Positions 16,916 through 26,400 of a stretch of 36,178 bases of DNA are shown here, piece after piece. The notes under the pieces are model-generated. The model did no database searches, had not been told where the DNA came from, and saw only the letters and a list, made by a program, of their open reading frames with translations. Source of the DNA: DATEJJ01 sp039649115 (GTDB taxonomy: Bacteria; Actinomycetota; Actinomycetes; Mycobacteriales; Micromonosporaceae). The stretch covers positions 1 through 36,178 of the forward strand of contig JBBWZQ010000304.1 of NCBI GenBank assembly GCA_039649115.1. Direction: 5' to 3'. Every line of letters starts with the position of its first letter. Positions within the stretch are counted from its first letter, which is position 1. A program made the translations under genes and the position numbers.

Positions 16916-17941
16916 CTGCGGCTGCACACCGGCGAAGACCATGACGTCGGCGGCCACCATCCGCACGGCCACGATCGCGGCGGCCAACGCGGAACCGGCC
17001 GGAGTGTCGATGTCCCGGATGTGCCGCGCCGCGGCCTGGGCGCGACCGGTCGCGTGCTGGCGGGTCTCCCGATCGCCGGGCCGGCCCGCCAGCGCGGCCA
17101 GCGCGCCGGCCAGTTCGCGCACGCTCGGCGCGAGGCGGCGGCGCTCGGGTGGGCGGACGGCGATGGCGGTACGCGCGAGCATCAGGCAACTGCCGCCGAG
17201 CAGGTCGAGGTACCCGGCGTTCTCGTTCTCGCGCACCACCGGGGTCTTGCGGAAACGCCAGGTCACCGTGTGGCGGACGACCTGGCCGCTGGCCTTCCTC
17301 GTGCGGGCGAGTTCGGACAGGTGGTCACGCAGCTCGCGCAGGCGGTTGAGGGCCTGCTCGCCGAGCGTGTCGCCGTCCCGGTCGAGCATGTCGGCGGTCA
17401 GTCGCAGGCCATCCGCCATCTCCGCCAGCGCGGCGGCTTCCGCGCGGCGCACCAGCCCGACCGGCTCCGGGGCGAACAGGAGCTGGCTGAACACCAGTGC
17501 CACGGCGGCGCCGATCAGGGCGTCCGCCAGCCGTTGCGTGCCGACCTCGCCCCTGGCCGTCGCGACGGTGAGGATCGCCCCGGCCGCCGCCTCGGCGATC
17601 ACGATCCGTACCCCGCCCATCGCCTGGGCGATCGCCATGGCGGTGAAGGTCGCCAGGCCCAGCGTCGGGTAGCCGCCGCCCAGCACGGCGATCGCGAGCT
17701 CGCCGGTGAGGATCCCGGTGACCACCCCGAGCAGCAGGCGCACCGTGTTCAGGCCGCGCTCGCCCAGCGCCGTGTTGAGCGCGACGACCGCGGCGATCGG
17801 CGCGAAGAACGGCTCGTGGTGGTGGATGACATGCCGGGCGATGAGCCACGCCACGGTGGCGGCCCCGGCGCCGTGCACCAGCGGCCACGCACCGATGGCC
17901 AGCCTCCGCAGCGGCGCGGAGATGCCCGACGGGAGCCTCAC
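16892..17941 (-). CDS. FUSC/aromatic-acid-exporter-type membrane protein
   Basis: The 349-aa protein has about six N-terminal membrane helices (near 22-38, 45-60, 66-88, 93-110, 112-128 and 137-157), with the EPFFAPIAAVVALNTALGERG segment typical of the FUSC/ArAE group, and a cytoplasmic helical C-terminal half (~165-349). Such proteins export aromatic acids or other small solutes, but the substrate cannot be inferred. The start is GTG 17941; the longer frame upstream has no family resemblance. It is convergent with the phosphoesterase gene and ends in the shared hairpin. The next upstream gene, the ROK regulator, is on the same strand 130 bp away. Confidence 0.8.
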   Translation of the reverse strand: MRLPSGISAPLRRLAIGAWPLVHGAGAATVAWLIARHVIHHHEPFFAPIAAVVALNTALGERGLNTVRLLLGVVTGILTGELAIAVLGGGYPTLGLATFTAMAIAQAMGGVRIVIAEAAAGAILTVATARGEVGTQRLADALIGAAVALVFSQLLFAPEPVGLVRRAEAAALAEMADGLRLTADMLDRDGDTLGEQALNRLRELRDHLSELARTRKASGQVVRHTVTWRFRKTPVVRENENAGYLDLLGGSCLMLARTAIAVRPPERRRLAPSVRELAGALAALAGRPGDRETRQHATGRAQAAARHIRDIDTPAGSALAAAIVAVRMVAADVMVFAGVQPQRAGDAHG

Positions 17942-18071
17942 ACCTGTCGCGTCTACCCCCGACCCGGCGCCGCCCAACCTCCCGGTCCGGGATTTACCCG
18001 GACGGCGGAGCGGCGAGGGCCGCGACCCACTCGTCGATGGTGACGACATCCGCCTGCCGGGCGAACACCTT

Positions 18072-19358
18072 CTACTGCCCGGCTGCCGCGTCCACCGCCG
18101 CACCGTGGCCGGGATCCGGCACCGCTGACCGGCGCCGCGCCGGCCCGCCGGCAAGCACCTCCACGGGGTTGTCCAGCAGGTCGGCGAAGGCGAGTTCGGC
18201 CGCGCCGATCAGCGTGGCGTCGTCCCCGAGAGCCGAGATGCGCAGCCGTACCCGCTCACGGGACACGGCCAGCACGTTGTGCGTCATCCGGAGGCGTACC
18301 TGCGCCGCCGAGCCCAGGTACACCTCGCGCAGCATCCCGCCGAAGATCACCATGCCGGGGTTGAACAGGTTGATCAGATTCGCCACCCCGATGCCCAGCC
18401 AGTCGCCGATCCGCTGCAGCGCGTCCCGGGCCAGCGGGTCGCCGCGGTCAGCGGCGTCCACCACGTCCCGGACGGCCTCCCGGCCGATCAGGTCGCGGGG
18501 CCGGTCTGCCGCGTCGAGCAGGGCCCGCTCGCCGACCTCCGCTTCGAGGCAGCCGCGCGACCCGCACCCGCAGGGCCGCCCGTTGTACGGGTTCACCAGC
18601 ATGTGCCCCAGTTCGCACCCGTACCCGCCGTCGCCGTCCAGCAGTTCGCCGCCGGCGATGATCCCGCCACCCACGCCGACGTCCCCGTGCAGGTAGATCA
18701 GATTCTGGAAGCCGACGCCCGCCCCGCGCTGGTGTTCGGCCAACGCGCCCAGGTGGGCCTCGTTGCCCACCGACACCGGCAGGTCGAGGCCCAGCCGGCG
18801 GCCCAGTTCGGTGCCGAATGCCTGATCCACCCAGCCCATGTCCGGCCCGAACCGCACCATCCCGTCGGCGGGCCGGATCATCCCGCAGTAGGACGCGGCG
18901 ACTCCGACGCACACCGATTCCGCGCTCGCCCCGTGGTGCAGCTGGCGACCGAACCCGGCGAGTGCCCGGACCACGGTGTCGAGGTCGGCCCCGGCGCGCG
19001 GCCGCACCGCCTCCCTGCGGTCCAGCACCGTCCCGCCGAGCCCGACCCGGGCGGCGACCAGCCGGTCCACGGCGACGTCGAAGGCCAGCACGTACACCCG
19101 GCTGGACTCCGGCCGGACCACCAGCGACGGCCGTCCCGCCTTGCCGGTGTCCCTGGGGAGGTCCTCGTGGACCAGGCCGGCGGCGGTGAGGTCGGCGGTC
19201 AGAGCCATGATCGTGCTGCGGTTCAGGCCCATCCGCTCGGCCAGCACGGCACGGGAGACCGGGCCGCCCAGGTGCACATGTCGCAGCAGCGTGCCGAGAT
19301 TGTGCCGGCGCATCTCCTGGGCCAGCCCGACCTCCGGCAGCGTCCGGTTTCTCAGCAT
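18072..19358 (-). CDS. ROK-family transcriptional repressor
   Basis: The 428-aa protein has a winged helix at ~18-78 (SRAVLAERMGLNRSTIMALT) and then a ROK sugar-kinase-like domain. The zinc site is intact: GHMLV (H252) and CGCGSRGCLEAEVG (C263, C265, C270). The usual phosphate loop DIGGTxxxx is replaced by FDVAVDRLVAARV, and the catalytic Asp of the NDA motif is replaced in GNEAHLGALAE (198-207), so it is likely a sugar-sensing regulator without kinase activity. A Pro/Ala-rich tail extends beyond the fold. The target is unknown: no sugar transport or catabolic gene is adjacent. A single-gene transcript is likely. Confidence 0.88.
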   Translation of the reverse strand: MLRNRTLPEVGLAQEMRRHNLGTLLRHVHLGGPVSRAVLAERMGLNRSTIMALTADLTAAGLVHEDLPRDTGKAGRPSLVVRPESSRVYVLAFDVAVDRLVAARVGLGGTVLDRREAVRPRAGADLDTVVRALAGFGRQLHHGASAESVCVGVAASYCGMIRPADGMVRFGPDMGWVDQAFGTELGRRLGLDLPVSVGNEAHLGALAEHQRGAGVGFQNLIYLHGDVGVGGGIIAGGELLDGDGGYGCELGHMLVNPYNGRPCGCGSRGCLEAEVGERALLDAADRPRDLIGREAVRDVVDAADRGDPLARDALQRIGDWLGIGVANLINLFNPGMVIFGGMLREVYLGSAAQVRLRMTHNVLAVSRERVRLRISALGDDATLIGAAELAFADLLDNPVEVLAGGPARRRSAVPDPGHGAAVDAAAGQ

Positions 19359-19516
19359 CCCGGGGACCTTGGTGGCTGGGGGTGTGTCGAGCTCAAAGAT
19401 ACGTGGTCCGCACGGCCCGAGCTACGTGCCATGCGGTTCAGCCCGCACCCGTCCGGGCGTCCGCGGTCTGCGCGGCACGGATGGCGAACTGGGGCGGGCG
19501 ATCTCACGTCCGCAGC
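19359..19516. other. Intergenic region upstream of the ROK gene
   Basis: These 158 bp separate the end of the GT1 gene from the ROK start. The region should hold the ROK promoter; a small AT-richer patch (about 19395-19405) is the only candidate. No gene and no convincing operator was seen. Confidence 0.4.
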
Positions 19517-20737
19517 CTACGAACGCCCTCTGCCGGAAACGGTCTCCGCCACGACCGCGCGGAACCGTTCCATGCTGTCGTATCCGCCGATGACGCCCGC
19601 GAGGTCCGCGGCCCGCCGCCGCATCCCGCCGTCGGCCAGCGCCCGCAGGACCGCCGCCCGGACGACTGGCGCCGACAGCCGCCCGGAGCGGAGCACCCGG
19701 CCGGCACCGGCGCCCTCGACGAGGGTCATGTTCAGATACTGGTCGAGGTTGTCGCAGATGCCGATGACCGGCTTGCCCGCGCCGAGCCCCTGGTAGGTCG
19801 ACGGGCTCCCGCCGTTGCCGATGACGACGCCGCACCGGGGCACGATCCGGTCGCCCGCAAGCAGGCCGGCGACGTACGCGTTGCCGGGCACCCGCCCGGG
19901 TGGCTGCGCGCCCGCGGTGCTGGCCACCACCGTGACGGGAAGCTCGGCCAGCGCGTCGAGGACCACCCGCAGCAGCTCGCCGCGCCCGGAACTGCCCAGC
20001 GAGACGTAGACGATCGGACGGTCCGGGGGCAGCCCGTGCCACCAGTCCGGATCGGCGACGTCCGGCGACCACGGCACCGGACCGAGGAACCGGCTCCCCT
20101 CCGGGACCGTGGCCATCGGTACGAGTTCCGCGATGTCCGCGTACAGCGTGGCGTCGCCCTGGGTGTAGACCTCCCGGATGTCCCGTGCGGCCGGAGGCAG
20201 ACCGTACCGCCGGGCGAGGCGCCGGAAGGGCCGGGCGTGCCAGGAAGCCACCGAGGGAGTGCCGAGGTCGAACAGGCGCTGGCCGATCCGGACGCCGGCC
20301 ACCCGGGTCAGCACCGTGTCCGGTACCGGGACCCGAACTGTCGCGTGTGGACTCCAGTACGCGTTCGCGACCGCCAGGTACCGCACGCCGGCCAGCCGCG
20401 CGCTCACGTCGAGCGACAGCCGGAAGTCACCGACGACCACGTCCGGCCGGAACCGCTCGATGACCGCGAGATCCGCCGCCACGTACCGCACCAGATCGCC
20501 GTCGCGGTAGATGGGGGTACCCCGGCGCAGCGCGGTCGAGAACTGCCGGGCCGGTATCGTCCACAGTGGAACACGCGGGTACCCGGGCGTGCCGGTGAGG
20601 TGGTCGTGGCGCGGGTCCCAGGCGCCGAAGACCTCGAACCGGTCGGTGTCGAGCGCACGGGCCAGGGCCACGCAGCGCGCGACGTGGGCCAGGGTCACCG
20701 CCTCCCCGACGAACAGGACCCGGGACCGGCGCGTCAC
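19517..20737 (-). CDS. GT1-family (UDP-glycosyltransferase-like) natural-product glycosyltransferase
   Basis: The 406-aa GT-B protein has an N-terminal acceptor domain starting VLFVGEAVTLAHVARC, in which H18 is placed like the catalytic His of GT1 enzymes. The C-terminal donor domain has VYVSLGSSGRGELL and the segment GNGGSPSTYQGLGAGKPVIG, corresponding to the donor-binding HGG...E/Q region, with Asn in place of the usual His. It should glycosylate a small hydrophobic acceptor, probably the product of the adjoining NRPS genes (inference). GTG 20737 overlaps the stop of the acyl ligase by 4 bp (GTGA), so the two are translationally coupled. It is the last gene of the minus-strand run. Confidence 0.87.
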   Translation of the reverse strand: MTRRSRVLFVGEAVTLAHVARCVALARALDTDRFEVFGAWDPRHDHLTGTPGYPRVPLWTIPARQFSTALRRGTPIYRDGDLVRYVAADLAVIERFRPDVVVGDFRLSLDVSARLAGVRYLAVANAYWSPHATVRVPVPDTVLTRVAGVRIGQRLFDLGTPSVASWHARPFRRLARRYGLPPAARDIREVYTQGDATLYADIAELVPMATVPEGSRFLGPVPWSPDVADPDWWHGLPPDRPIVYVSLGSSGRGELLRVVLDALAELPVTVVASTAGAQPPGRVPGNAYVAGLLAGDRIVPRCGVVIGNGGSPSTYQGLGAGKPVIGICDNLDQYLNMTLVEGAGAGRVLRSGRLSAPVVRAAVLRALADGGMRRRAADLAGVIGGYDSMERFRAVVAETVSGRGRS

Positions 20738-22392
20738 GCGCGCAGCGACCGGATCAGTTCCGCGTGCTTGGCGGCGATGACGCCCCGCCTGAGTTTGCCG
20801 GTGTGGGTCAACTCGTCGGCCCGGCCACGGTCCCACTGTCCGGTCAGCACGGCGAAGGCCGCGATGCGTTGCCGGTCGGGCAGCAGCCGGTTGCTCTCCC
20901 GTACGATCCGGTCCACGTCCTCCCGGCGCCACCTGTCGGGGGGTGCGCTCACGACGAGAACCGCCCGCAGGTCGGGCTGCCCCTCCCCCACCACGCACGC
21001 GTGGTCGACCAGCGGGTTCGCCCGCAGCTGGCTCTCCACGCGGGTGACCGGTACCGGGTACCCGTCGGCGAGCCGGAAGACCTCCTCGCGACGGCCGAGG
21101 ACGCGCACGTACCCGTCGGCGTCGATCTCGCCGAGGTCGCCGGTGTGCACCCAGCCGTCCCCGTCGACGAACCCGCCTCCGGACACGTCGGCGGTGTAGC
21201 CCACCATCCGGCTGCCGGACCGGACGAGGAGCTCACCGTCGGCCGCCGCGCGCACCGCCACCCCTGGCAGCGCGGAGCCCACGGTACCGGCGCGGATCCG
21301 GCCGGGCGGCGCGCAGGTCGCGGCCGACACCAGTTCGCTCTGCCCCCAGCCCTCCGTCAGCGGTACCCCGATCGCGTTGAAGAACTCCTGCACCGAGGGC
21401 GCGAGCGCGCCGCCGCCGCTGAAGGCGAAAGCGCACTCGTCGAGCCCCAGACCCGCGCGGGCCGCGGCGCGCCCGGCCGCGTCCGCCGCGTCAACGTCCA
21501 CAGTAGACGCCACGGCGGCGTACATCTTCTCCCACACCTGCAGTACCCCGCCGAAGAACTGCGGCCGCACGTCCGTCAGGTACTCCGGCAGCCGGGCCGG
21601 ATCGGGGCACAGGTGTACGGTGCCGGCCCGCGCCAGCGGGAACCACGTCGTGACGAACCGCTCGGTCGCGTGGGCCCGCGGCAGGTAGGCGAGGAACCGG
21701 GTGCCGGGTGGTACGGGCAGGAACCGGGCGAAGGACTCCGCGTGCCAGAGAACATTGGCGTGGCTGTGCCGGACGCCCTTGAGGGAACCGGTGGTACCGC
21801 TCGTGTAGTTGATCGACACCAGGTCCGCCGGCCGCGCCGCCCGCCAGCATCGGTCGAAGTCGCCGTCGCGCCGGGCGGCCCGCTCGCGCCCGAGCGTCAT
21901 GACCCGCTCCCATGACTGGTCGTCCGGGCCCGCGCCCGACTGGCCGTCCGGGCCCGCGTCGACCATGACGGTCCGGGCCGCCATGCCCGCCAGCCGGTCG
22001 CGCCCGGCCGCGTCTTCGACGATCACCAGGCGGCAGTCGAGGCTGCGCAGCACCCAGCCGAGCTGTTCGGCGGTGAAGCTGTCGAACAGGCACACCGGAA
22101 CCGCTCTCGCGTGGAGCAGGGCGAGGTCCGCGACGGCCAGTTCCGGCCGGTTGGACACGAGGATCCCCACCCGGTCACCGGGGCGCACGCCGATCTCGCG
22201 CAGCCCGAGGGTCGCGTGCTCCACCTGTTCCCGGTACTCCCGCCAGTTCAGCGAGGCCCACCGGCCGCCGGACCGCCAGCGCAGCGCCGGCGCACCGGCG
22301 AACCGCCGGGCATTGTCGGCGAACACGTCCAGCAGCGTCCGGCCGGCGACGGTACGTTCGATGTCGGCCGCAGTCTCCTCAATGTGTTCCAT
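20734..22392 (-). CDS. Long-chain acyl-CoA ligase-like AMP-forming enzyme
   Basis: The 552-aa protein belongs to the ANL superfamily: the P-loop YTSGTTGSLKGV at 196-207, EGWGQSE near 360, TGDLGEIDADGYVRV, and the C-terminal catalytic Lys region LTHTGKLRRGVIA. It resembles FadD15-type acyl-CoA synthetases more than NRPS A domains. It should activate a carboxylic acid as the acyl-AMP and then the CoA thioester. No carrier-protein domain is attached. ATG 22392 has GAGGAGAG upstream; its first codons overlap the end of the nitroreductase gene by 14 bp. The probable role is to supply the acyl group condensed by the NRPS C domain (inference). A short imperfect internal repeat (GPDGQSGAGPDDQSW) sits near 148-161. 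Confidence 0.88.
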   Translation of the reverse strand: MEHIEETAADIERTVAGRTLLDVFADNARRFAGAPALRWRSGGRWASLNWREYREQVEHATLGLREIGVRPGDRVGILVSNRPELAVADLALLHARAVPVCLFDSFTAEQLGWVLRSLDCRLVIVEDAAGRDRLAGMAARTVMVDAGPDGQSGAGPDDQSWERVMTLGRERAARRDGDFDRCWRAARPADLVSINYTSGTTGSLKGVRHSHANVLWHAESFARFLPVPPGTRFLAYLPRAHATERFVTTWFPLARAGTVHLCPDPARLPEYLTDVRPQFFGGVLQVWEKMYAAVASTVDVDAADAAGRAAARAGLGLDECAFAFSGGGALAPSVQEFFNAIGVPLTEGWGQSELVSAATCAPPGRIRAGTVGSALPGVAVRAAADGELLVRSGSRMVGYTADVSGGGFVDGDGWVHTGDLGEIDADGYVRVLGRREEVFRLADGYPVPVTRVESQLRANPLVDHACVVGEGQPDLRAVLVVSAPPDRWRREDVDRIVRESNRLLPDRQRIAAFAVLTGQWDRGRADELTHTGKLRRGVIAAKHAELIRSLRA

Positions 22393-23443
22393 CGGCGCTC
22401 TCCTCGATCGTGGTGAACGACTGCCACGGCAGCCGCAGCGAACGGCTCGCCGGTGCCGCGGCCCTGGACAGCCGGAACACGAACACCGGGCGGTCGTCCG
22501 GCGCCAGGCCGAACCCCGCGCGCAGGCCCCGGCCACACCGCGCCACCTCGTCCCGTTCGCGCCCGGCCAGCCCCCTCCCGTCGAAGGCCTCCAGGCGGGC
22601 CAGCAGGAGCGTGCTCACCGTCCACGGATGTACGGCGAGGCCGCGCCGCGTGGCCGTCAGCCACAGCCGCTGCATGGCCATCCCGGCCGCCACCATGCTC
22701 TGCGGGGTCAGCGGCTGCGAGGTGGACAGGCAGCAGATGTGCGAGCAGCTCGCGACGAGCTGCCGCGCGGTGTCCGCCAGCTTCCCCGCCGGCAGGACGG
22801 TACGCAGCCGGGGAAACGTCCGCAGCAGCGACAGCAGGCGCAGGGTCGCGGCCGGCAGCTCCAGCGTCCGCACGTCGAGGCCCTCGCGCCGGGCGGCCGT
22901 CTCCCGGTCCGACCAGCAGATCTCGCGGACCATGTCGTCGAACATGGTCCGGTTGCGCATCCGCAGCACGTCCGCCACGCCCAGCGCCCGCGCGATCTCG
23001 CGCTTGCCGTCCGATGTGGACACGGCGGTCAGCGCGTACGGCGGCTGCGCCGTGGCGGTCAGCGGCCGGATCTCGGTCTCGGCCAGTTCGGTGCCGTCGG
23101 ACGGCCCGCGGTTGGTCACCCGCGCGGAGACGCTGTCGTACAGGTCGTGCGGCGACGCGCCGTGCCGATCCGTGAACGTGAACTCGACCGACCCGGCCGA
23201 GTGGACCGACCGGTACTCCAGGCCGAGCGACGCGGCCGCGACGCGGACGTTCTCGGCGAAGCATCCGACGGCGAAGCACGCCGCCACGCCGCCCACGTCG
23301 AGGAAGGAGTCGCCGGCGCGGTCGTCCCGGCCGATCCGCATCTGGTCACCGGTGACCGTGACCCGCCAGGGTTGTGCGTTGCCACCGGATGGCGCCTTCG
23401 CACCCGCGACGCACAGGGTGGCGATGTCCTCGGCTGTCAACAC
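22379..23443 (-). CDS. Nitroreductase-family FMN oxidoreductase
   Basis: The 354-aa protein has the FMN-binding opening CVAGAKAPSGGNAQPWRV at 11-28, an internal RVTNRGPSDG segment, and a C-terminal half with AAGMAMQRLWLTATRRGLAVHP, as in the larger Acg/Rv1355c-like nitroreductases. In NRPS settings such enzymes can oxidise azolines or desaturate amino-acid units; in other settings they reduce nitro or enone groups. GTG 23443 overlaps the NRPS stop by 7 bp, with GGAGGG upstream; TTG 23440 is an alternative. The direct overlap with the NRPS argues that it acts on the NRPS-bound or released product (inference). Confidence 0.85.
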   Translation of the reverse strand: MLTAEDIATLCVAGAKAPSGGNAQPWRVTVTGDQMRIGRDDRAGDSFLDVGGVAACFAVGCFAENVRVAAASLGLEYRSVHSAGSVEFTFTDRHGASPHDLYDSVSARVTNRGPSDGTELAETEIRPLTATAQPPYALTAVSTSDGKREIARALGVADVLRMRNRTMFDDMVREICWSDRETAARREGLDVRTLELPAATLRLLSLLRTFPRLRTVLPAGKLADTARQLVASCSHICCLSTSQPLTPQSMVAAGMAMQRLWLTATRRGLAVHPWTVSTLLLARLEAFDGRGLAGRERDEVARCGRGLRAGFGLAPDDRPVFVFRLSRAAAPASRSLRLPWQSFTTIEESADGTH

Positions 23444-26400
23444 GTGCTCATCCTTCCCTCCAGCCGGTCCGCGACCACCGCACCGATCGCCGCGAGCGCG
23501 TCCGGCCCGGTCATGCCGAAGTGTCCACAAGGGATGTCGTGGCGCTCGATGCTCCCGCTGACGTACGGCCGCCAGGCCGCCGCCGGGTCCGCCGTCCGGT
23601 CCTCGGCCGCGGCGAAGAACAGCAGGTCGCCCTCGTACCGCCGCCAGGTGTGCCGGGCCACCAGCCGGGCGTGCCGGGCGACCGCCGCGATCGCCTGGTC
23701 GGTGAGCGGGACCGGGCTGGATCCGTGCATCATCCGGGCGAGAGCCTCCGCGCCGGGCGCCTCGCCGGTCCCGTTCGCCGGCAGCCGCGGGTCGTGCGGA
23801 TAGGCGTCGAGCACGGCGAGCAGCCCGACCCCTTCCCCGCACTCGCGCAGGCGCACCGCGATCGCGTGCGCCAGGTGACCGCCGAACGACCAGCCGAGCA
23901 GGTGGTACGGTCCGGCCGGCTGCACCGCGCGGATCGCGTCGAGGTACTCGCGGGCCAGCCGCTCGACGCCCGGCGGGGCCGGACCGCCGGCCGGTGCCTG
24001 CAGGCCGTAGATCGGCTGCTCCGCGGGGAGGCACTCGCGCAGTCCGGCGTAGCACCAGCTCAGTCCCGAACCGGGCGGCAGGCAGAACAGCGGCGGCCGG
24101 CTGCCGGCGGCGCGGATCGGCAGCATCCGGCCGGGCGGGCCGATCTCCCCGACGCCGAGCAGGTCGACCAGTTCGGCGATGGTCGGCGCCTGGAACAGCA
24201 GGTGCGCGGACACGTCCACCGGCAGTACCCGGCGCAGCCGGTGCACCAGGCGCATGGCGAGCAGGGAGTGGCCGCCCAGCGCGAAGAAGTCGTCGTCCGG
24301 CCGCACCTCCGCGCGTCCCAGCACCTCGGCGTACAGCCGGCACAACACCTCCTCGAGCGGGTTGCCCGGTCCACGCCCGGCCGGCGACGTGGCGGCCGGC
24401 AGCGGCAGCGCGCGCCGGTCCAGCTTGCCGTTCGGCGTGAGCGGCAACCGCGCCAGCCGTACGAAGGCGGCGGGGACGAGGTGACCGGGCAGCCGGGTGG
24501 CGCAGAACCGCCGCAACGCATGCGGCTCGATCGCCTCACCGGGCGCCGGGACGACAAAGGCGATGAGCCTCTGGTCCTCCCCCACGGCGACCGCCGCCTG
24601 GTCCACCGCCCGGTGCCCGACCACGACGGTCTCGACCTCGCCCGGCTCCACCCGGAATCCCCGCAGCGCCAGCTGCTCGTCCACCCGGGCGACGAACTCG
24701 AGATCGCCGTCACGGCGCCACCGCACGAGGTCGCCGGTCCGGTACATGCGCGAGCCCGGCGCGCCGAACGGGTCGGGCACGAACCGCTCGGCGGTCAGCC
24801 CCGGGCGACCCAGGTACCCGTGGGCCAGCCCGGCGCCGGCGAGGTACAACTGTCCCACCGCGCCGGTGGCCACCGGCCGCAGTCCGCTGTCCAACACGTA
24901 CGCGCGCACGCTGCCGATCGGCCGTCCGATGGGAGGCACCCCGTCCTGCGGAGCCAGCGGGCCGCTCAGCGTGGCGCACACGGTCGCCTCGGTCGGCCCG
25001 TAGGCGTTGACCATCCGCCGGCTCCCCGCCCACCGCCGCACCATCTCGGGCGGGCACGGCTCACCGGCGACCACCAGCGTCACGACGCCGGGCAGGCCGT
25101 CGGGCGGCACCGCCGCCAGCACACTCGGCGCGAGCGTGAGCTGGGTGACGCCGGCCTCGGCGGTGAGCTCGGCCAGTTGGCCACCCGGCGCCAGGCGCCC
25201 GGCCGGTGCGAGCACCAGCGCCGCGCCGGACGCGAGGGCGGTCAGCACCTCCGCCACGGCGCCGTCGAAGGCCGGCGAGGCGCACTGGAGGACGCGGCTG
25301 CGCGGCGTCATCGCGAACGCCGCGGCCTGCGCCGCGATGAGACCCGCGAGGCCCGCGTGCCCGACGACGACCCCGTTGGGGGTACCGGTGGAGCCGGAGG
25401 TGTAGATGACGTACGCCGGACTCGACGTCCGGAGTGGACGGATCCGGTCGGCGTCGGTCGGGTTCCGGTCCGGACCGGCGTCGACCGCCCGCGACGCCAT
25501 CCACTCGTCGAGCGCGACACGTGTCCCCGCCGCCGCGTCGAGCCGGCCGGCGGTCCCGCGGGTGACGAGTGTCACCGCCGGCCGCGCGTCCCGCAGCATG
25601 AAGGCGATCCGGCTCCGCGGATAGTCCACGTCGATCGGCAGGTACGCGGCGCCCGCCTTGAGGATGGCCAGCAGCCCGACGACGCCCGCCACGGTACGCC
25701 CGCAGGCGAGTCCGACGATCTGCCCCGGACCGATGCCCGCCCGGATGAGGTGATGGGCCAGCCGGTTCGCGCGCGTGTTGAGTTCCGCGTACCGCAGCAC
25801 GGCGCCCTCCCGTACCACCGCGACCGCGTGCGGCGCGGCGGCCGCGCGGGCCTCGAACAGCTCGGGGAACGTGGCCTCCGGCACCGCCCCGCCCGCCCCG
25901 CTCACCGGTGCGCGCACCCGCCGGCGCGCCGCCGGCTCCAGCGCGTCGAGTTCGGCGACGCGGCGGTGCGGCTCGGCCACCATCGCGCGCAGCAGGCGCA
26001 GGAAGCCGCGCTGGTGGACCGCGACGTCGTGGTGCCCGTGGTGGGACGGGTTCGCGATGGAGTCCAGCTGCACCCCGCGGCCGTCGGACCGGTCGAACAC
26101 GAACATGGACAGGTCGTCGACGGGACCGTTGGCGAGGTTGTGGCGGGTGGCGGGCTGCCCCGCGAACCGCAGATCGTCCTCAAAGGACATCACGTTCACG
26201 ATCCAGCTGAACAGGCCCCGCCCGGCGCCGAGCGACAGGTCCCGGCGGAGATCCTCGTAGCGGTACCGCTGATGCGGCAGCGCCTCGCGCACGGCCTGCG
26301 CCGTCCGCGCGACAAGCTCCACCACGGTCGTGCCGGGGCCCACCACCAGGCGCAGCGGCACCACGTTGGCGAGCAGCGACGGCGTGCGCCGCGCCACCGG

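Noticed and set aside
21925..21965. Short direct repeat in the acyl ligase gene as a mobile or CRISPR-like repeat
   Set aside because: There are only two imperfect copies inside a coding region, encoding GPDGQS/GPDDQS, without spacers.
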